From assembly GCF_006716565.1 (NCBI RefSeq), contig NZ_VFPG01000001.1, forward strand, positions 3,286,001-3,350,000: a DNA stretch of 64,000 bases, read 5' to 3'. The notes below the pieces were generated by a model. It did no database searches, had not been told where the DNA came from, and saw only the letters and a list, made by a program, of their open reading frames with translations. This DNA is from Nocardia bhagyanarayanae (lineage in GTDB: Bacteria; Actinomycetota; Actinomycetes; Mycobacteriales; Mycobacteriaceae). Of this stretch, positions 18,162 to 26,370 are shown piece after piece (within the stretch, counting starts at the first letter, position 1; the number at the start of each line of letters is the position of its first letter). The position numbers and the translations under genes are program-made.

Positions 18162-19355
18162 TCAGGCGTGGGGTTGGGGGAGTTGGGTGAGGAATTCGGC
18201 GTTGGTCGCGGTTTGGCGTAGGCCCTCCAGAAGGAGGTCGGTGGCGTGGTGGCCGTCGACGGCGGCGAGGGTGCGGCGCAGGTGGTGGGTCGCGGCGAGT
18301 TCGGCGGGGGTGAGCAGGAGTTCGTCCTTGCGGGTGCTGGATTGGGCGATGTCGACGGCGGGGAAGACGCGGCGGGCGGCGATGGCGCGGTCGAGTTTCA
18401 GTTCGGCGTTGCCGGTGCTCTTATACTCCTCGAAGATCACCGTGTCGGCCAGCGAGCCGGTTTCGACCAGGGTGGTGGCGATGATGGTGAGCGAGCCGCC
18501 GTTCTCGAAGTTGCGCGCGGCGCCGAGGAATCGCTTGGGCGAGGCGAGTGCCGCGGCGTCGACACCGCCAGAGAGGACGCGGCCCGAGCTGGGCGCGGCA
18601 TTGTTGTAGGCGCGGGCGAGGCGGGTCAGCGAGTCGAGCAGGACCACCACGTCGCGGCCGGTTTCGGCCAGGCGTTTGGCGCGTTCGATGGCGAGTTCGG
18701 CGAGCGCGATCTGATCGCGGGGCGAGCGATCGAAGGTGGCGGCGGCGACGTCGGCGGGGACGCTGCGAGCCAGGTCGGTGACCTCTTCCGGGCGCTCGCC
18801 GACGAGCACGAGCATCAGCTCGCATTCGGGGTGATTCTTGGCGATGCCGTGCGAGATGGCTTGCAGCACAGAGGTTTTGCCCGCCTTGGGTGGTGCGACC
18901 ACCAGTGCGCGCTGGCCCTTGCCGATCGGCATGACGAGGTCGGTGACGCGGGTGGTCAGCTCGTGCGGCTCGGTTTCCAGGCGCAGGCGCTGGTTGGGAT
19001 AGAGGGGGACCAGGTTCTCGAAGACGGGGCGTTTGCCCGCGTGCTCAGGGGGCCGGCCGTTGACGGTCTCGACGCGGAGGAGCCGGTCGAGTTTCGCGCC
19101 ATCTTTCGGTGATTGCGCGTTGCGCCGGGCCGATTGCGTGTCGCGCTGCTCGGACCGTGCCACACCGGTGACGAAATCGCCCCGGCGCAAATGGTTCTCG
19201 CGGATCAAGCGGGGCGCGACGTGCAGGTCGTCGTCGCCGGGAAGGTACCCGTCGACGCGCAGCGTCGCGGTGTTGCCGACGATGTCGAGGATGCCGGAGA
19301 CCGGCCGTTCGGCGTCGTCGTGCGCTAACCGATGCTGAGAATTGTTGTCGTTCAT
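18162..19355 (-). CDS. Short transcription termination factor Rho paralogue
   Basis: A 397-residue RecA-type ATPase clearly related to Rho. Residues about 18-100 form a cold-shock-like RNA-binding domain ending RLLRVETVNG. The P-loop APPKAGKT is at 154-161, Walker B reads DVVVLLDSLTRLARAYN, the Q-loop region is PSSGRVLSGGVD, and the C-terminal FPAVDIAQSSTRKDELL parallels Rho. It lacks the helical N-terminal domain and the long charged insertion that bring actinobacterial housekeeping Rho to 600 residues or more, and the aromatic FGFLR-type RNA-contact motif is replaced by TATLRVDG. It is probably a specialised second Rho. The ATG follows AAGGA. Confidence 0.88.
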   Translation of the reverse strand: MNDNNSQHRLAHDDAERPVSGILDIVGNTATLRVDGYLPGDDDLHVAPRLIRENHLRRGDFVTGVARSEQRDTQSARRNAQSPKDGAKLDRLLRVETVNGRPPEHAGKRPVFENLVPLYPNQRLRLETEPHELTTRVTDLVMPIGKGQRALVVAPPKAGKTSVLQAISHGIAKNHPECELMLVLVGERPEEVTDLARSVPADVAAATFDRSPRDQIALAELAIERAKRLAETGRDVVVLLDSLTRLARAYNNAAPSSGRVLSGGVDAAALASPKRFLGAARNFENGGSLTIIATTLVETGSLADTVIFEEYKSTGNAELKLDRAIAARRVFPAVDIAQSSTRKDELLLTPAELAATHHLRRTLAAVDGHHATDLLLEGLRQTATNAEFLTQLPQPHA

Positions 19356-19534
19356 CGAGTTTCCTTACTGAGGTAAAGGGAGAGGAATGGCGAAAGCCAT
19401 GAGTGCGGTAGAGATCTCGCAACCACGACCCGGAATTGGCGCGATACGTCGCCTGTGCGGGTGAGCGGGTCCCGTTCATCGCGAATTCGATATCGCGGAA
19501 AAAGGGGAGATCCGAGTTCGTCCGTGGGAGACAT
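19352..19534 (-). CDS. Possible leader ORF upstream of the Rho paralogue
   Basis: A 60-codon open frame on the same strand as the Rho-like gene; its TGA overlaps the rho ATG in an ATGA arrangement, as expected for translational coupling. The start ATG at 19534 has no convincing ribosome-binding site, and the composition (Arg, Ser, Pro rich) does not resemble a known protein. It could be a leader peptide comparable in position to E. coli rhoL, or chance. Confidence 0.25.
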   Translation of the reverse strand: MSPTDELGSPLFPRYRIRDERDPLTRTGDVSRQFRVVVARSLPHSWLSPFLSLYLSKETR

Positions 19535-19936
19535 CGTCTACAACCACCGACAGCGCCGAGGCTACCCGCCGCGAATCGATTCGCGCAAGGGCGGACCTGT
19601 CGAGCGTGCGTCGTGTCCCGGCTACTCGGCCCTCGACGACCCTGCTGCTTCGGCGTTTCGCCCACTTCGAGCGCCTGTGGACGAGTTTTGCGCGGGTACC
19701 GATTCGGGCTTACCCCGGATGAAACTGGTCGGGCAGAGCGGCACGCGGCGTCCTGCGCGCGGCCCTACCGAATTCTGCCCACGCGGGCCGGATCATCTCG
19801 CGGACGATCGTCCGCCTCCCTCAACGACCCGCGCCGGAGCAATATTCCCGCCCGCGCTACCTGAAGTGCCCGCCCGGCCGCGCGGAGCGCTTCCGAGACG
19901 GGCACGTCATGCGGTGTGTGGCGGGTGAAGCCGGTC
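19356..19936. other. 581-bp gene-poor region upstream of the Rho paralogue
   Basis: This stretch between the Rho-like gene and the thioesterase (both minus strand) holds no convincing protein gene beyond the doubtful 60-codon leader frame. It has an unusually purine-rich patch (GCGGAAAAAGGGGAGATCC near 19490-19510 on the plus strand). A GTGCCCG/CGGGCAC inverted repeat (19866-19872 with 19899-19905) may end the thioesterase transcript. A long untranslated leader would be consistent with Rho autoregulation, but this is inference. Confidence 0.5.
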
Positions 19937-20347
19937 TCAGAGCACGGCCTGCGTCTGGGTGACCTTCGCGACGAGCTTCTCCGCGTCGTCGCGGATCTCG
20001 GTCTCGACGACGATGAACGAGCGTCCCGCGTGCAACGGCCGCGCGCTGGCGACGGCGTGACCGGAGCGCACGGCGCGCAGGAAGTTGGACTTCGACTCGA
20101 CCGTCGTGGTGCCCTGCTTGCCCTCGGGCAGGTTGAGGAAGGCGCACACCGCGCCGGTCGCGTCGGCGAGCGACATCAGCACACCGCCGTGCAGCATGCC
20201 GCCGAGCGTGCACAGCGACTCGTCCCAGGCGATCCGGCTGCGCACCAGTTCGGGCCCGTGCTCGAGCACCTCGATGCCGAGTCGCTCGGTGAACGGCATG
20301 GACTGGTGGAAGAGCTTGGTGCCGGTCTCGTCGATCATGCCGACCAT
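19937..20347 (-). CDS. PaaI-type hotdog thioesterase
   Basis: A 136-residue single hotdog-fold protein. The motif LGGMLHGGVLMSLADATGA (about 48-66) is the helix and turn that forms the active site in PaaI/hydroxybenzoyl-CoA thioesterase relatives. Such enzymes hydrolyse acyl- or aryl-CoA. The start is ATG 20347, and an internal ATG at 20338 is also possible. It stands alone with no catabolic partner beside it. Confidence 0.82.
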   Translation of the reverse strand: MVGMIDETGTKLFHQSMPFTERLGIEVLEHGPELVRSRIAWDESLCTLGGMLHGGVLMSLADATGAVCAFLNLPEGKQGTTTVESKSNFLRAVRSGHAVASARPLHAGRSFIVVETEIRDDAEKLVAKVTQTQAVL

Positions 20348-20452
20348 GCTGCCGTCCGGTGGCGCGCCGGTCGATTACCCCGGAGGTAATCGGCGTCGAT
20401 CCGCGCGCGGTTGGCGGGAATCCGCGATTCGCACGCCCGGCGGGCCGTGGGA

Positions 20453-20815
20453 TCAGCCGAACGAACCGGTGGGCGGCGGGGACTGCACCATCCGCCACGC
20501 GCCGCAATTCACGGTCTTGAAGGCGACGTCGGTCGGCTTGATCTCCACGCGGACCGGACCGAGCCTGGTGAAGTTGTTGCCGATGATGTACTGCATGTTC
20601 GTGTTGTCGCCCTCCACTTTCCACAGCCTGCGCCAGTCGCAGCCGTAGAGCGGGTCGGGAGTTCCCGGCGCTTCCCAAACGCCGGGGAGAATGTCGACGC
20701 CGACCATGTAGAGGCCGTCGCCCGCCATGAAATTCGCGGGCTCGGCGGCCGCGGTTCCGGCTCCGAACAAGGTCGCGGCGGACGCCATCGCCCCCGCGAT
20801 CACGAGCATGCGCAT
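20453..20815 (-). CDS. Small secreted hypothetical protein
   Basis: A 120-residue protein with a clear signal peptide (MRMLVIAGAMASAATLFGAG, predicted cleavage after TAAA, near residue 25). The mature part contains two cysteines (YGCDWRRLW and KTVNCGAWR) that may form a disulphide. It has the GDGLYMVGVDILPGVWE pattern seen in small exported actinobacterial proteins, where a G-YxVGxDIxPGxY repeat recurs. ATG 20815 follows GAGGAG. Function unknown. Confidence 0.75.
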   Translation of the reverse strand: MRMLVIAGAMASAATLFGAGTAAAEPANFMAGDGLYMVGVDILPGVWEAPGTPDPLYGCDWRRLWKVEGDNTNMQYIIGNNFTRLGPVRVEIKPTDVAFKTVNCGAWRMVQSPPPTGSFG

Positions 20816-21038
20816 GCGCTGTTTCTCCTCGATATTCGCGTCCACAACTGGACGTCTGACCTGCGGAGATCCCCCATCTCCGCGGCCAGATCTACCAGAG
20901 TCGTCCGCGGGAATGGGGTTGTTCGAGAGATTTCTGTCAAATACACGCCGCGTTCGCACGAATTCGCCGTTATCGCGGGGCGGTGGTGTCATCGGCCAGA
21001 GCCGCCACGATATCGATGGTGTGAGAGGTATTCGGGCA

Positions 21039-21596
21039 ATGGGTGCGCTCACGGAGCGGCGGCGTACGTGCGGCGCCCATTGTGCGGGCTTGTGCACGGA
21101 AGAGGGTTTGGCTCGAGTACTCGCCGCCGATCGGGGGTTGCTGCACTGGCGCGCGCGGCGCGGCCTCGGAGACGCGGGTTTGGCCGAGCACGCCGTGCAA
21201 GAGACGTTGCTACGGGCCTGGCGCTCCTGTTCACTGTTCGACGCGCGCCGCGGCAGCGTGCGCACCTGGCTGTTGGCCATCGAGCGCAACGTCATCATCG
21301 ATATCGCGCGCGCCCGCGCGGCGCGGCCGTTCGACACGGCATGGGACGAGATCGGCGACGCGGGGGAGAGTCCGGTCGCCCACCCCGACTTCGCCGACGG
21401 GCTGATAGACGTCCTGCTGGTCGCCGAACTGCTGTCCCGGCTGCCCTCGGCCCAGCGCGAGGCGGTCGTCGAGGTGATCCTGCGCGACCGCGCCTACCGC
21501 GAGGTGGCCGCGGACTTCGGCGTCCCGGTCGGCACGGTGAAGACTCGCGTGCACTACGCGTTGCGATCGCTGCGGCAACTCCCGAGCGGAGCCTGA
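21039..21596 (+). CDS. ECF RNA polymerase sigma factor
   Basis: A 185-residue sigma factor. Region 2 is at about 40-95 (LAEHAVQETLLRAWR, then RGSVRTWLLAIERNVIID) and region 4 at about 125-180 (LPSAQREAVVEVI, then AYREVAADFGVPVGTVKTRVHYALRSL). The N-terminus has an unusual cysteine spacing, CGAHCAGLC. No anti-sigma gene is next to it; the following gene is a Rieske lipoprotein 81 bp downstream. The frame also opens at GTG 21021, six codons earlier. Confidence 0.85.
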   Translation: MGALTERRRTCGAHCAGLCTEEGLARVLAADRGLLHWRARRGLGDAGLAEHAVQETLLRAWRSCSLFDARRGSVRTWLLAIERNVIIDIARARAARPFDTAWDEIGDAGESPVAHPDFADGLIDVLLVAELLSRLPSAQREAVVEVILRDRAYREVAADFGVPVGTVKTRVHYALRSLRQLPSGA

Positions 21597-21677
21597 TCCC
21601 GCCGATCCGGTTCGCGATCGAGCGATCGGCCCCCCTACGGTGGTCGGCATTGTCCGAAACCAGGCGGGAGTTGACCG

Positions 21678-22088
21678 ATGCCGACCGAAGACCGCGGTGA
21701 CCTGCGAATCGACCGACGGAGCGCGCTGGCCGGCGCTGGTGCGGTGGCAGCCGCCGTGACGGTGGCCGCCTGCGCGTCCGCCGAACCGTCCGCGCGCGAG
21801 ATCGCGCCGGGCACCGAGGTCGCGAAGGTCGCCGACGTGCCGGTCGGCGGGGCCGTGATCGCTGGTGGAACCGTGGTCACTCAGCCGCAAGCCGGTGTCT
21901 TCCAAGGCTTTTCGGCCGCCTGCACGCACCTCGGGTGCACCGTGTCGAAGATCGAGCGCGCGACGGTCGTCTGCCGCTGCCACGGCAGCGCGTTCCGGTT
22001 CGACGGCACGGTCGCCACCGGACCCGCCGAACGACCGCTCGCGCCGCGCGCCGTCCGGGTCGACGGCGACCGCATCGTGACCGCCTGA
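21678..22088 (+). CDS. Exported Rieske [2Fe-2S] protein, Tat lipoprotein-like
   Basis: A 136-residue protein. The N-terminus has a twin-arginine motif (DRRSAL), a hydrophobic stretch and a lipobox-like VAAC, so it is probably exported and lipid-anchored. The cluster ligands are in CTHLGC (about 82-87) and CRCHGS (about 98-103), the two boxes of Rieske ferredoxins. It would carry one electron at the outer face of the membrane; the redox partner is unknown. Arsenite-oxidase and respiratory small subunits are larger, so this is a stand-alone type. Confidence 0.87.
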   Translation: MPTEDRGDLRIDRRSALAGAGAVAAAVTVAACASAEPSAREIAPGTEVAKVADVPVGGAVIAGGTVVTQPQAGVFQGFSAACTHLGCTVSKIERATVVCRCHGSAFRFDGTVATGPAERPLAPRAVRVDGDRIVTA

Positions 22089-22182
22089 CGGGCGCTGCCC
22101 GAGATAAGCCACTCCCGCTCCGCGCCCCTTTTTGCCATGGTTTTAGTGGCTCTGACCAGCCATGATGCCGATCGAAACCTTG

Positions 22183-22198
22183 GTAACAGTTCGGTAAC
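22183..22198. promoter_or_regulatory. GTAAC-N6-GTAAC direct repeat upstream of the amidase
   Basis: GTAACagttcgGTAAC lies about 100 bp before the amidase start. This 11-bp-period repeat resembles MtrA sites found before cell-wall hydrolase genes in actinobacteria, and also the GlnR box GTnAC-N6-GnAAC. The cell-wall target favours MtrA; binding is not shown. Confidence 0.45.
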
Positions 22199-22299
22199 TG
22201 GACTTGCTTCGCTGCCCGCCGCGTTGCAAGAGTGAACCACTGGGTTTGGTGTTACTAGTGGGAAGGGAGGGGTGCTCCGTCCCGGGGCGCCGACCGAAC

Positions 22300-23766
22300 A
22301 TGAAGCCAAGCATCATCAAGGCCGGTATCTCCACCACCGTCACGGCCGCGGTGACCGCCACTCTCGCCGGGTTGTTCCCGGTCGCCGCGACGGCCACCCC
22401 GGTCGCGCCGGAGATGGCAGGCAAGCTCGCAGGCAAAACGGTTTTCCTCGACCCCGGCCACCAGGGGCCGAACCACTCCGAGAACCTGGGCAGACAGGTG
22501 GACAACGGCCGCGGCGGCACCAAGGACTGCCAGACCACCGGCATGACCTCCGTCAACGGCGTACCCGAACACACCATCAACTGGAACGTCGCCCAGCTGA
22601 TCAAGACCTCGCTGGAGAGCATCGGCGCGCGGGTCGTGCTCAGTCGCCAGGACGACAGCGGCTGGGGCGGCTGCGTCGACGACCGGGCGCGGGCGGCCAA
22701 CGAATCCGGCGCCGACGTGGCGGTGAGCATCCACGCCGACAGCGCGCCGCCCAATCTCCGCGGCTTCCACCTGATCGTCCCGGCGCTGCCGGTGCCCGAC
22801 GCCAAGGTCGGCCAGGTCCAGTCCGGGCCGGGCCTGGCCGTCACGAAGGCGGTGCGTGACGCGTACCTGCAAGCCGGATTCCCGGCCGCCACGTACGCCG
22901 GGGTGCAGGACGGTTTGCAGACGCGCTCCGATATCGCGGGCCCAGCACTGACGACGGTGCCGAACGTGTTCCTCGAAATGGGCAACGGCGCCAACGCGGA
23001 AGACGCCGCGCTGCTGGAGAGCCCCGACGGCCAGCTGAAACACGCCATCGCCGTCACCACCGGAGTGGTGAGCTACCTGCTCGGCACTTCGCTCGCGACG
23101 ACCGGATCGGCCACCGACCGACCGGCCGCCGCGCCCGCGCAGGACGTTCCGGCGCAGGCGGCCCCGGCGCAATCCGTCCCGGCGCAGGCGATTCCTGCGC
23201 AAGACGTTCCGGCGCAGCCGATTCCTGGGGAGGTTGTTCCAGCGCAGGCGGTTCCCGCGCCGCCCGTGCCGAACGGCTCGACACAAGCCAACGGATCGAC
23301 GCAGGACGGTTCGGAGCAGAGCGATCCGAACGGGTCGGCGCAGAGCGATCCGAACGGAACATTGCCGCAGAGCGTGCCGGGAGCCCTGCCGCAGAGCGTG
23401 CCGAACGGAGCGCCGTCGCAGTCCCAGACCGGGCCGGGCACGAGCTTCGGCACGGCACCCGGCAGCCAGTCGATCCCGAGTAACGACCAGGGCACGCAGG
23501 CGAACCCCAGCCGGTCGACACCCGGAACCTACGCACTGCCGGGTAGCCCGTCGACACCCGGCACCCAGTCGACCCCCGGCAACCAGTCGAGGCCGGACTA
23601 CCGTTCGGGCTCGGAGTCCGGCACGCTCGGCGTCCTCGCGAACACCGTGCTCGAGATGCTCATGCCATTGGCACGGGTGCTCGGCATGGACGACACGATG
23701 ATCACCGCGGAGCTGATCAACCTGGCCTACACGCTGGCCAGCACCCTGTTCGGACCCGCGAAGTAA
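22300..23766 (+). CDS. Secreted N-acetylmuramoyl-L-alanine amidase with repetitive C-terminal region
   Basis: A 488-residue zinc amidase that would cut the bond between muramic acid and the peptide stem. A signal peptide (about 1-30, ending VAATATP) precedes an Amidase_3 domain at about 45-262: zinc ligand His in LDPGHQG, a second His in VSIHADS, and the catalytic Glu in NVFLEMGN. It resembles mycobacterial Rv3717. Unlike that 241-residue enzyme, it has a 180-residue tail of Pro/Ala/Gln then Ser/Asn/Gln repeats and ends in a hydrophobic helix (about 445-488) that may anchor it. ATG 22300 lacks a close Shine-Dalgarno; a GGGAGGG lies 30 bases upstream. Confidence 0.85.
   Translation: MKPSIIKAGISTTVTAAVTATLAGLFPVAATATPVAPEMAGKLAGKTVFLDPGHQGPNHSENLGRQVDNGRGGTKDCQTTGMTSVNGVPEHTINWNVAQLIKTSLESIGARVVLSRQDDSGWGGCVDDRARAANESGADVAVSIHADSAPPNLRGFHLIVPALPVPDAKVGQVQSGPGLAVTKAVRDAYLQAGFPAATYAGVQDGLQTRSDIAGPALTTVPNVFLEMGNGANAEDAALLESPDGQLKHAIAVTTGVVSYLLGTSLATTGSATDRPAAAPAQDVPAQAAPAQSVPAQAIPAQDVPAQPIPGEVVPAQAVPAPPVPNGSTQANGSTQDGSEQSDPNGSAQSDPNGTLPQSVPGALPQSVPNGAPSQSQTGPGTSFGTAPGSQSIPSNDQGTQANPSRSTPGTYALPGSPSTPGTQSTPGNQSRPDYRSGSESGTLGVLANTVLEMLMPLARVLGMDDTMITAELINLAYTLASTLFGPAK
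23134..23420 (+). repeat. In-gene repeats of the amidase tail
   Basis: Between 23134 and 23260 a 15-base unit encoding (V/I/A)PAQ(D/A/S) recurs about eight times with small changes. It is followed by two copies of a unit encoding SDPNG (23320-23360) and two of LPQSVP (23360-23410). The repeats encode a flexible wall-spanning linker and could vary in copy number between strains. Confidence 0.7.
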
Positions 23767-23778
23767 TCGCATACCCCA

Positions 23779-23812
23779 CCGAACGCCACCCGATCCGCCG
23801 GGTGGCGTTCGG
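23779..23812 (+). terminator. Terminator hairpin after the amidase
   Basis: A perfect 14-bp stem (23779-23792 with 23799-23812) with a 6-base loop ATCCGC, 12 bases after the stop codon. Confidence 0.8.
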
Positions 23813-23852
23813 CCGTTCCGGCGTCCTTCGCGCGCCGACTATGGTGGTCCGG

Positions 23853-24893
23853 GTGGCTGACCGGATTCCTGTGCTGATCGTCGCCGGCTTTCTCGGCTCG
23901 GGGAAGACCACCCTGCTCAACCACCTGCTACGCAACAATCGGGGGACGCGAATCGGCGTCGTGGTCAACGACTTCGGGGCGATCAACATCGATTCGATGC
24001 TGGTCGCCGGGCAGGTGGACGCGATGGTCTCGCTCGGCAACGGCTGCGTCTGCTGCGCGGTCGATGTCACCGAGCTGGACGATTTGTTCACCCGGTTGGC
24101 GCAGCCGAGGGCGAACATCGACGTGATCGTGGTCGAGGCCAGCGGACTCGCCGAGCCGCGCAACCTCATCCGGATGGTGGTCGGCAGCGACAACCCGCGC
24201 ATCCGCTACGGCGGTCTGGTGGAAGTGGTCGACGCCGAACAGTTCCCGTCCAGCCGCGAGCGGCACCCCGAACTGCTGACCCACCTGCGTCTGGCCGATC
24301 TGGTGGTGGTCAACAAGGCCGACCGGGTCGGCGCGGCCGAACTGGAGACGCTGCGCGGCGAGATCGCCGACCTGGTCGGCACGGTCCCGGTCTACGCGAC
24401 CACCCGCGGCCGTATCGATCCCGGCCTGCTGTTCGACGAGCCGCTGCGCGCGACCCGGCGCGTCGCCGAGCAGCTGAGCTTCGACGAACTGCTGGCCGAG
24501 CACGACCACGAGCACGACGGCGACGACGAGCACCGCCACCTGCACGACGACTACACCAGCGTGTCCTTCACCAGCGAACGGGAACTCGATCCGCGCAGGC
24601 TCATCGACTTCCTGGAGGACCCGCCGCCTGGCCTGTTCCGCGCCAAAGGCTTTGCGGCGTTCGGCGTCGCGGCCGAGCGCCGGAAGTTCCTGCTGCACAT
24701 GGTCGGCAGGCACATCGTCTTCGAGCCCGGCGCGTGGCGGCGCGGCGAACCGCGCACCAGCCGGCTGGTGTTGATCGGTGCGGGCATGCCGTCCGAGCCC
24801 ACGCTCTCGCGCTTGCGCGAAACGGTGCACAACGCCGACGATTTCCTCGACGAGCAAGCGATGCTCGGCGTGTGGCGCTACACCCCGCACTGA
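23853..24893 (+). CDS. CobW/CobN-family G3E GTPase, metallochaperone type
   Basis: About 346 residues. The N-terminal G domain has Walker A GFLGSGKTTLLNH, the metal-binding CxCC motif in GNGCVCCAV, and the guanine motif VNKAD; the C-terminal CobW_C domain follows. A histidine/aspartate-rich loop, EHDHEHDGDDEHRHLHDDY (about 215-235), is a likely zinc or cobalt reservoir. Relatives deliver metal ions to enzymes at GTP expense. I start at GTG 23853 because TATGGT ends seven bases before it, as in leaderless genes; ATG 23841 in the same frame is the alternative. Confidence 0.85.
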   Translation: MADRIPVLIVAGFLGSGKTTLLNHLLRNNRGTRIGVVVNDFGAINIDSMLVAGQVDAMVSLGNGCVCCAVDVTELDDLFTRLAQPRANIDVIVVEASGLAEPRNLIRMVVGSDNPRIRYGGLVEVVDAEQFPSSRERHPELLTHLRLADLVVVNKADRVGAAELETLRGEIADLVGTVPVYATTRGRIDPGLLFDEPLRATRRVAEQLSFDELLAEHDHEHDGDDEHRHLHDDYTSVSFTSERELDPRRLIDFLEDPPPGLFRAKGFAAFGVAAERRKFLLHMVGRHIVFEPGAWRRGEPRTSRLVLIGAGMPSEPTLSRLRETVHNADDFLDEQAMLGVWRYTPH

Positions 24894-25075
24894 ACGCGCC
24901 AGGGATTGGCGCGTTTTACCGCGAGCTGGCGCGTTCGGCGCTTCCCACGCGGCCGAGTTGTAGTGACACTGGCAGCACGCCCGCCGTGTCGGGGTCGGCG
25001 CTTTGCGCCGCGCGCGGCGTCGGTCAATGACCGTGATCGACCATATCGTTGTTGTGCGACCGATGGGAGAGTTCG

Positions 25076-25267
25076 GTGTCCGAGACGTGGGAGAGCGCCA
25101 CCGCTTATGTGATCGCCGCTCTGGAGGCCAAGGGGACAGCCACCCGCGACGATTTCGACGTGCCCGCGATCGTCGCCGCCACCAGAGACATCGCCGACGG
25201 CTGGGACTTCCGGGCCATCGAGGACGCCACCTTCTGGCGCATCGCGGCCAGCTTCCTGCGGGTGTGA
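25076..25267 (+). CDS. Small conserved-looking hypothetical protein
   Basis: A 63-residue acidic protein with no cysteines and a Trp-rich pattern (SETWESATAYVIAALEAKG, then GWDFRAI and FWRIAASF). A GTG start with GGGAGA six bases upstream supports it as a real gene. It ends four bases before the stop of the convergent AraC-type gene. I do not recognise the family. Confidence 0.6.
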   Translation: MSETWESATAYVIAALEAKGTATRDDFDVPAIVAATRDIADGWDFRAIEDATFWRIAASFLRV

Positions 25268-25271
25268 GGTG

Positions 25272-26276
25272 TCAGTCGAACCGCTCACATCGGTGCGCGT
25301 GTTCGGCGATGCTCCAGCGCCGCGCCGCACGGCGCATCGAACCGGGGTCGGCGTACCCGAGCAACTGCGCCTGCCGCGCCCGGGTCAGCGAACCCGCCGA
25401 GCTGGCCTGTCGCAATCGGGCATCGCGCGCCCGGTCCAGCTCCTTGCGCCACGTCGTGCCCGCCTCCATCAGCCTGCGCTGCAAGGTGCGCGGACTGGTC
25501 GCCAACCGTCGGGCGACGCGGTCCAGCGAGGCGTCGCCCGCGTCGAGCGCCTCGGCCAGCGCCTCGGCGACGCGCTGCGGCCACGCCGAGGGCAGCGGCG
25601 GTGGCGGCGGGAGCGCGTCGGCCAAGGGTCGCAGGATCTTCGCCAGCACGGGGTCGGCGGTGGTCAGCGGAATATCCATGTCGGCGGCGTGGAAGGTTAT
25701 CGAGTCGGCCTCCGCGCCGAATTCGATGGCGGCCGTGCCGAATACCTCGATGTAGGCGCGGTGATCCGTGGGCGCCTGCTGGCGCAGCGTGACCCGGATC
25801 GGCACCAGTGGTTCGCTGACCACGCGCCGGGCCCGGCTCAGCACCGCGCTCAATCCCCAGAGCTGGGTCAGGTCCCGTCCGACGCCCTCGCCGTCGATGA
25901 TCTCGAGGTAGAGCGTTGCCTCCCGCTCGTCGGCGATCAGATCGAAGCGATGGTTGGTGGTGACCGCGGCGACGTAGGGTCCGCAGGTCGCCAAACCGGC
26001 GCCGAGGGTCGGCGCGGTCGCGAACAGATAGTCGTACAACCCGAGACTCTTCAGCTCGTAGCGGCTTGCCACCTGCAACGCGACGGCGGGATCGCCGAGC
26101 ACGTGCGCGCCGATCTCCCAGAGCCGGGAGAAGGTGTGGCTCGGCAGGTGCATGTCGTCGCCCGCCATCGTCCACTCCGGTAACCCGGTCTCCCGAATCA
26201 GCTCGTCCCGATCGGCTCCCGCAGCGGTGAGCTGCGAGATGACGAAACGGTGCAGCAAAACCTGGTCCGTACCCAC
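25272..26276 (-). CDS. AraC family transcriptional regulator
   Basis: A 334-residue regulator with a large N-terminal sensor domain of the arabinose-binding/OruR type (DUF4066-like) and a C-terminal pair of helix-turn-helices at about 245-325 (SLDRVARRLATSPRTLQRRL, then QAQLLGYADPGSMRRAARRW). GTG 26276 follows AGGGAGG. It is not adjacent to an obvious target; the nearest genes are the small protein and the moa cluster. Confidence 0.8.
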   Translation of the reverse strand: MGTDQVLLHRFVISQLTAAGADRDELIRETGLPEWTMAGDDMHLPSHTFSRLWEIGAHVLGDPAVALQVASRYELKSLGLYDYLFATAPTLGAGLATCGPYVAAVTTNHRFDLIADEREATLYLEIIDGEGVGRDLTQLWGLSAVLSRARRVVSEPLVPIRVTLRQQAPTDHRAYIEVFGTAAIEFGAEADSITFHAADMDIPLTTADPVLAKILRPLADALPPPPPLPSAWPQRVAEALAEALDAGDASLDRVARRLATSPRTLQRRLMEAGTTWRKELDRARDARLRQASSAGSLTRARQAQLLGYADPGSMRRAARRWSIAEHAHRCERFD

Positions 26277-26370
26277 GCGTCCTCCCTGCCCCACATCCGG
26301 ATGAACACTCTGGGCGAGAACGCTAACGGCGCGGTGATTGATCCGTCATCCGATTCACATCACGAGATGG

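Noticed and set aside
22090..22131. Intrinsic terminator after the Rieske gene (GGGCGC ... GCGCCC then CTTTTT)
   Set aside because: The T-tract is suggestive, but the stem is only 6 bp and the loop is 26 bases, so I did not list it.
22201..22299. Upstream start of the amidase at GTG 22258 or earlier
   Set aside because: The added residues do not form a signal peptide, whereas ATG 22300 starts a typical one; the distant GGGAGGG remains unexplained.
23134..23420. CRISPR-like regular repeat
   Set aside because: The repeats are in frame inside the amidase gene, only 15 bases long, with no spacers.
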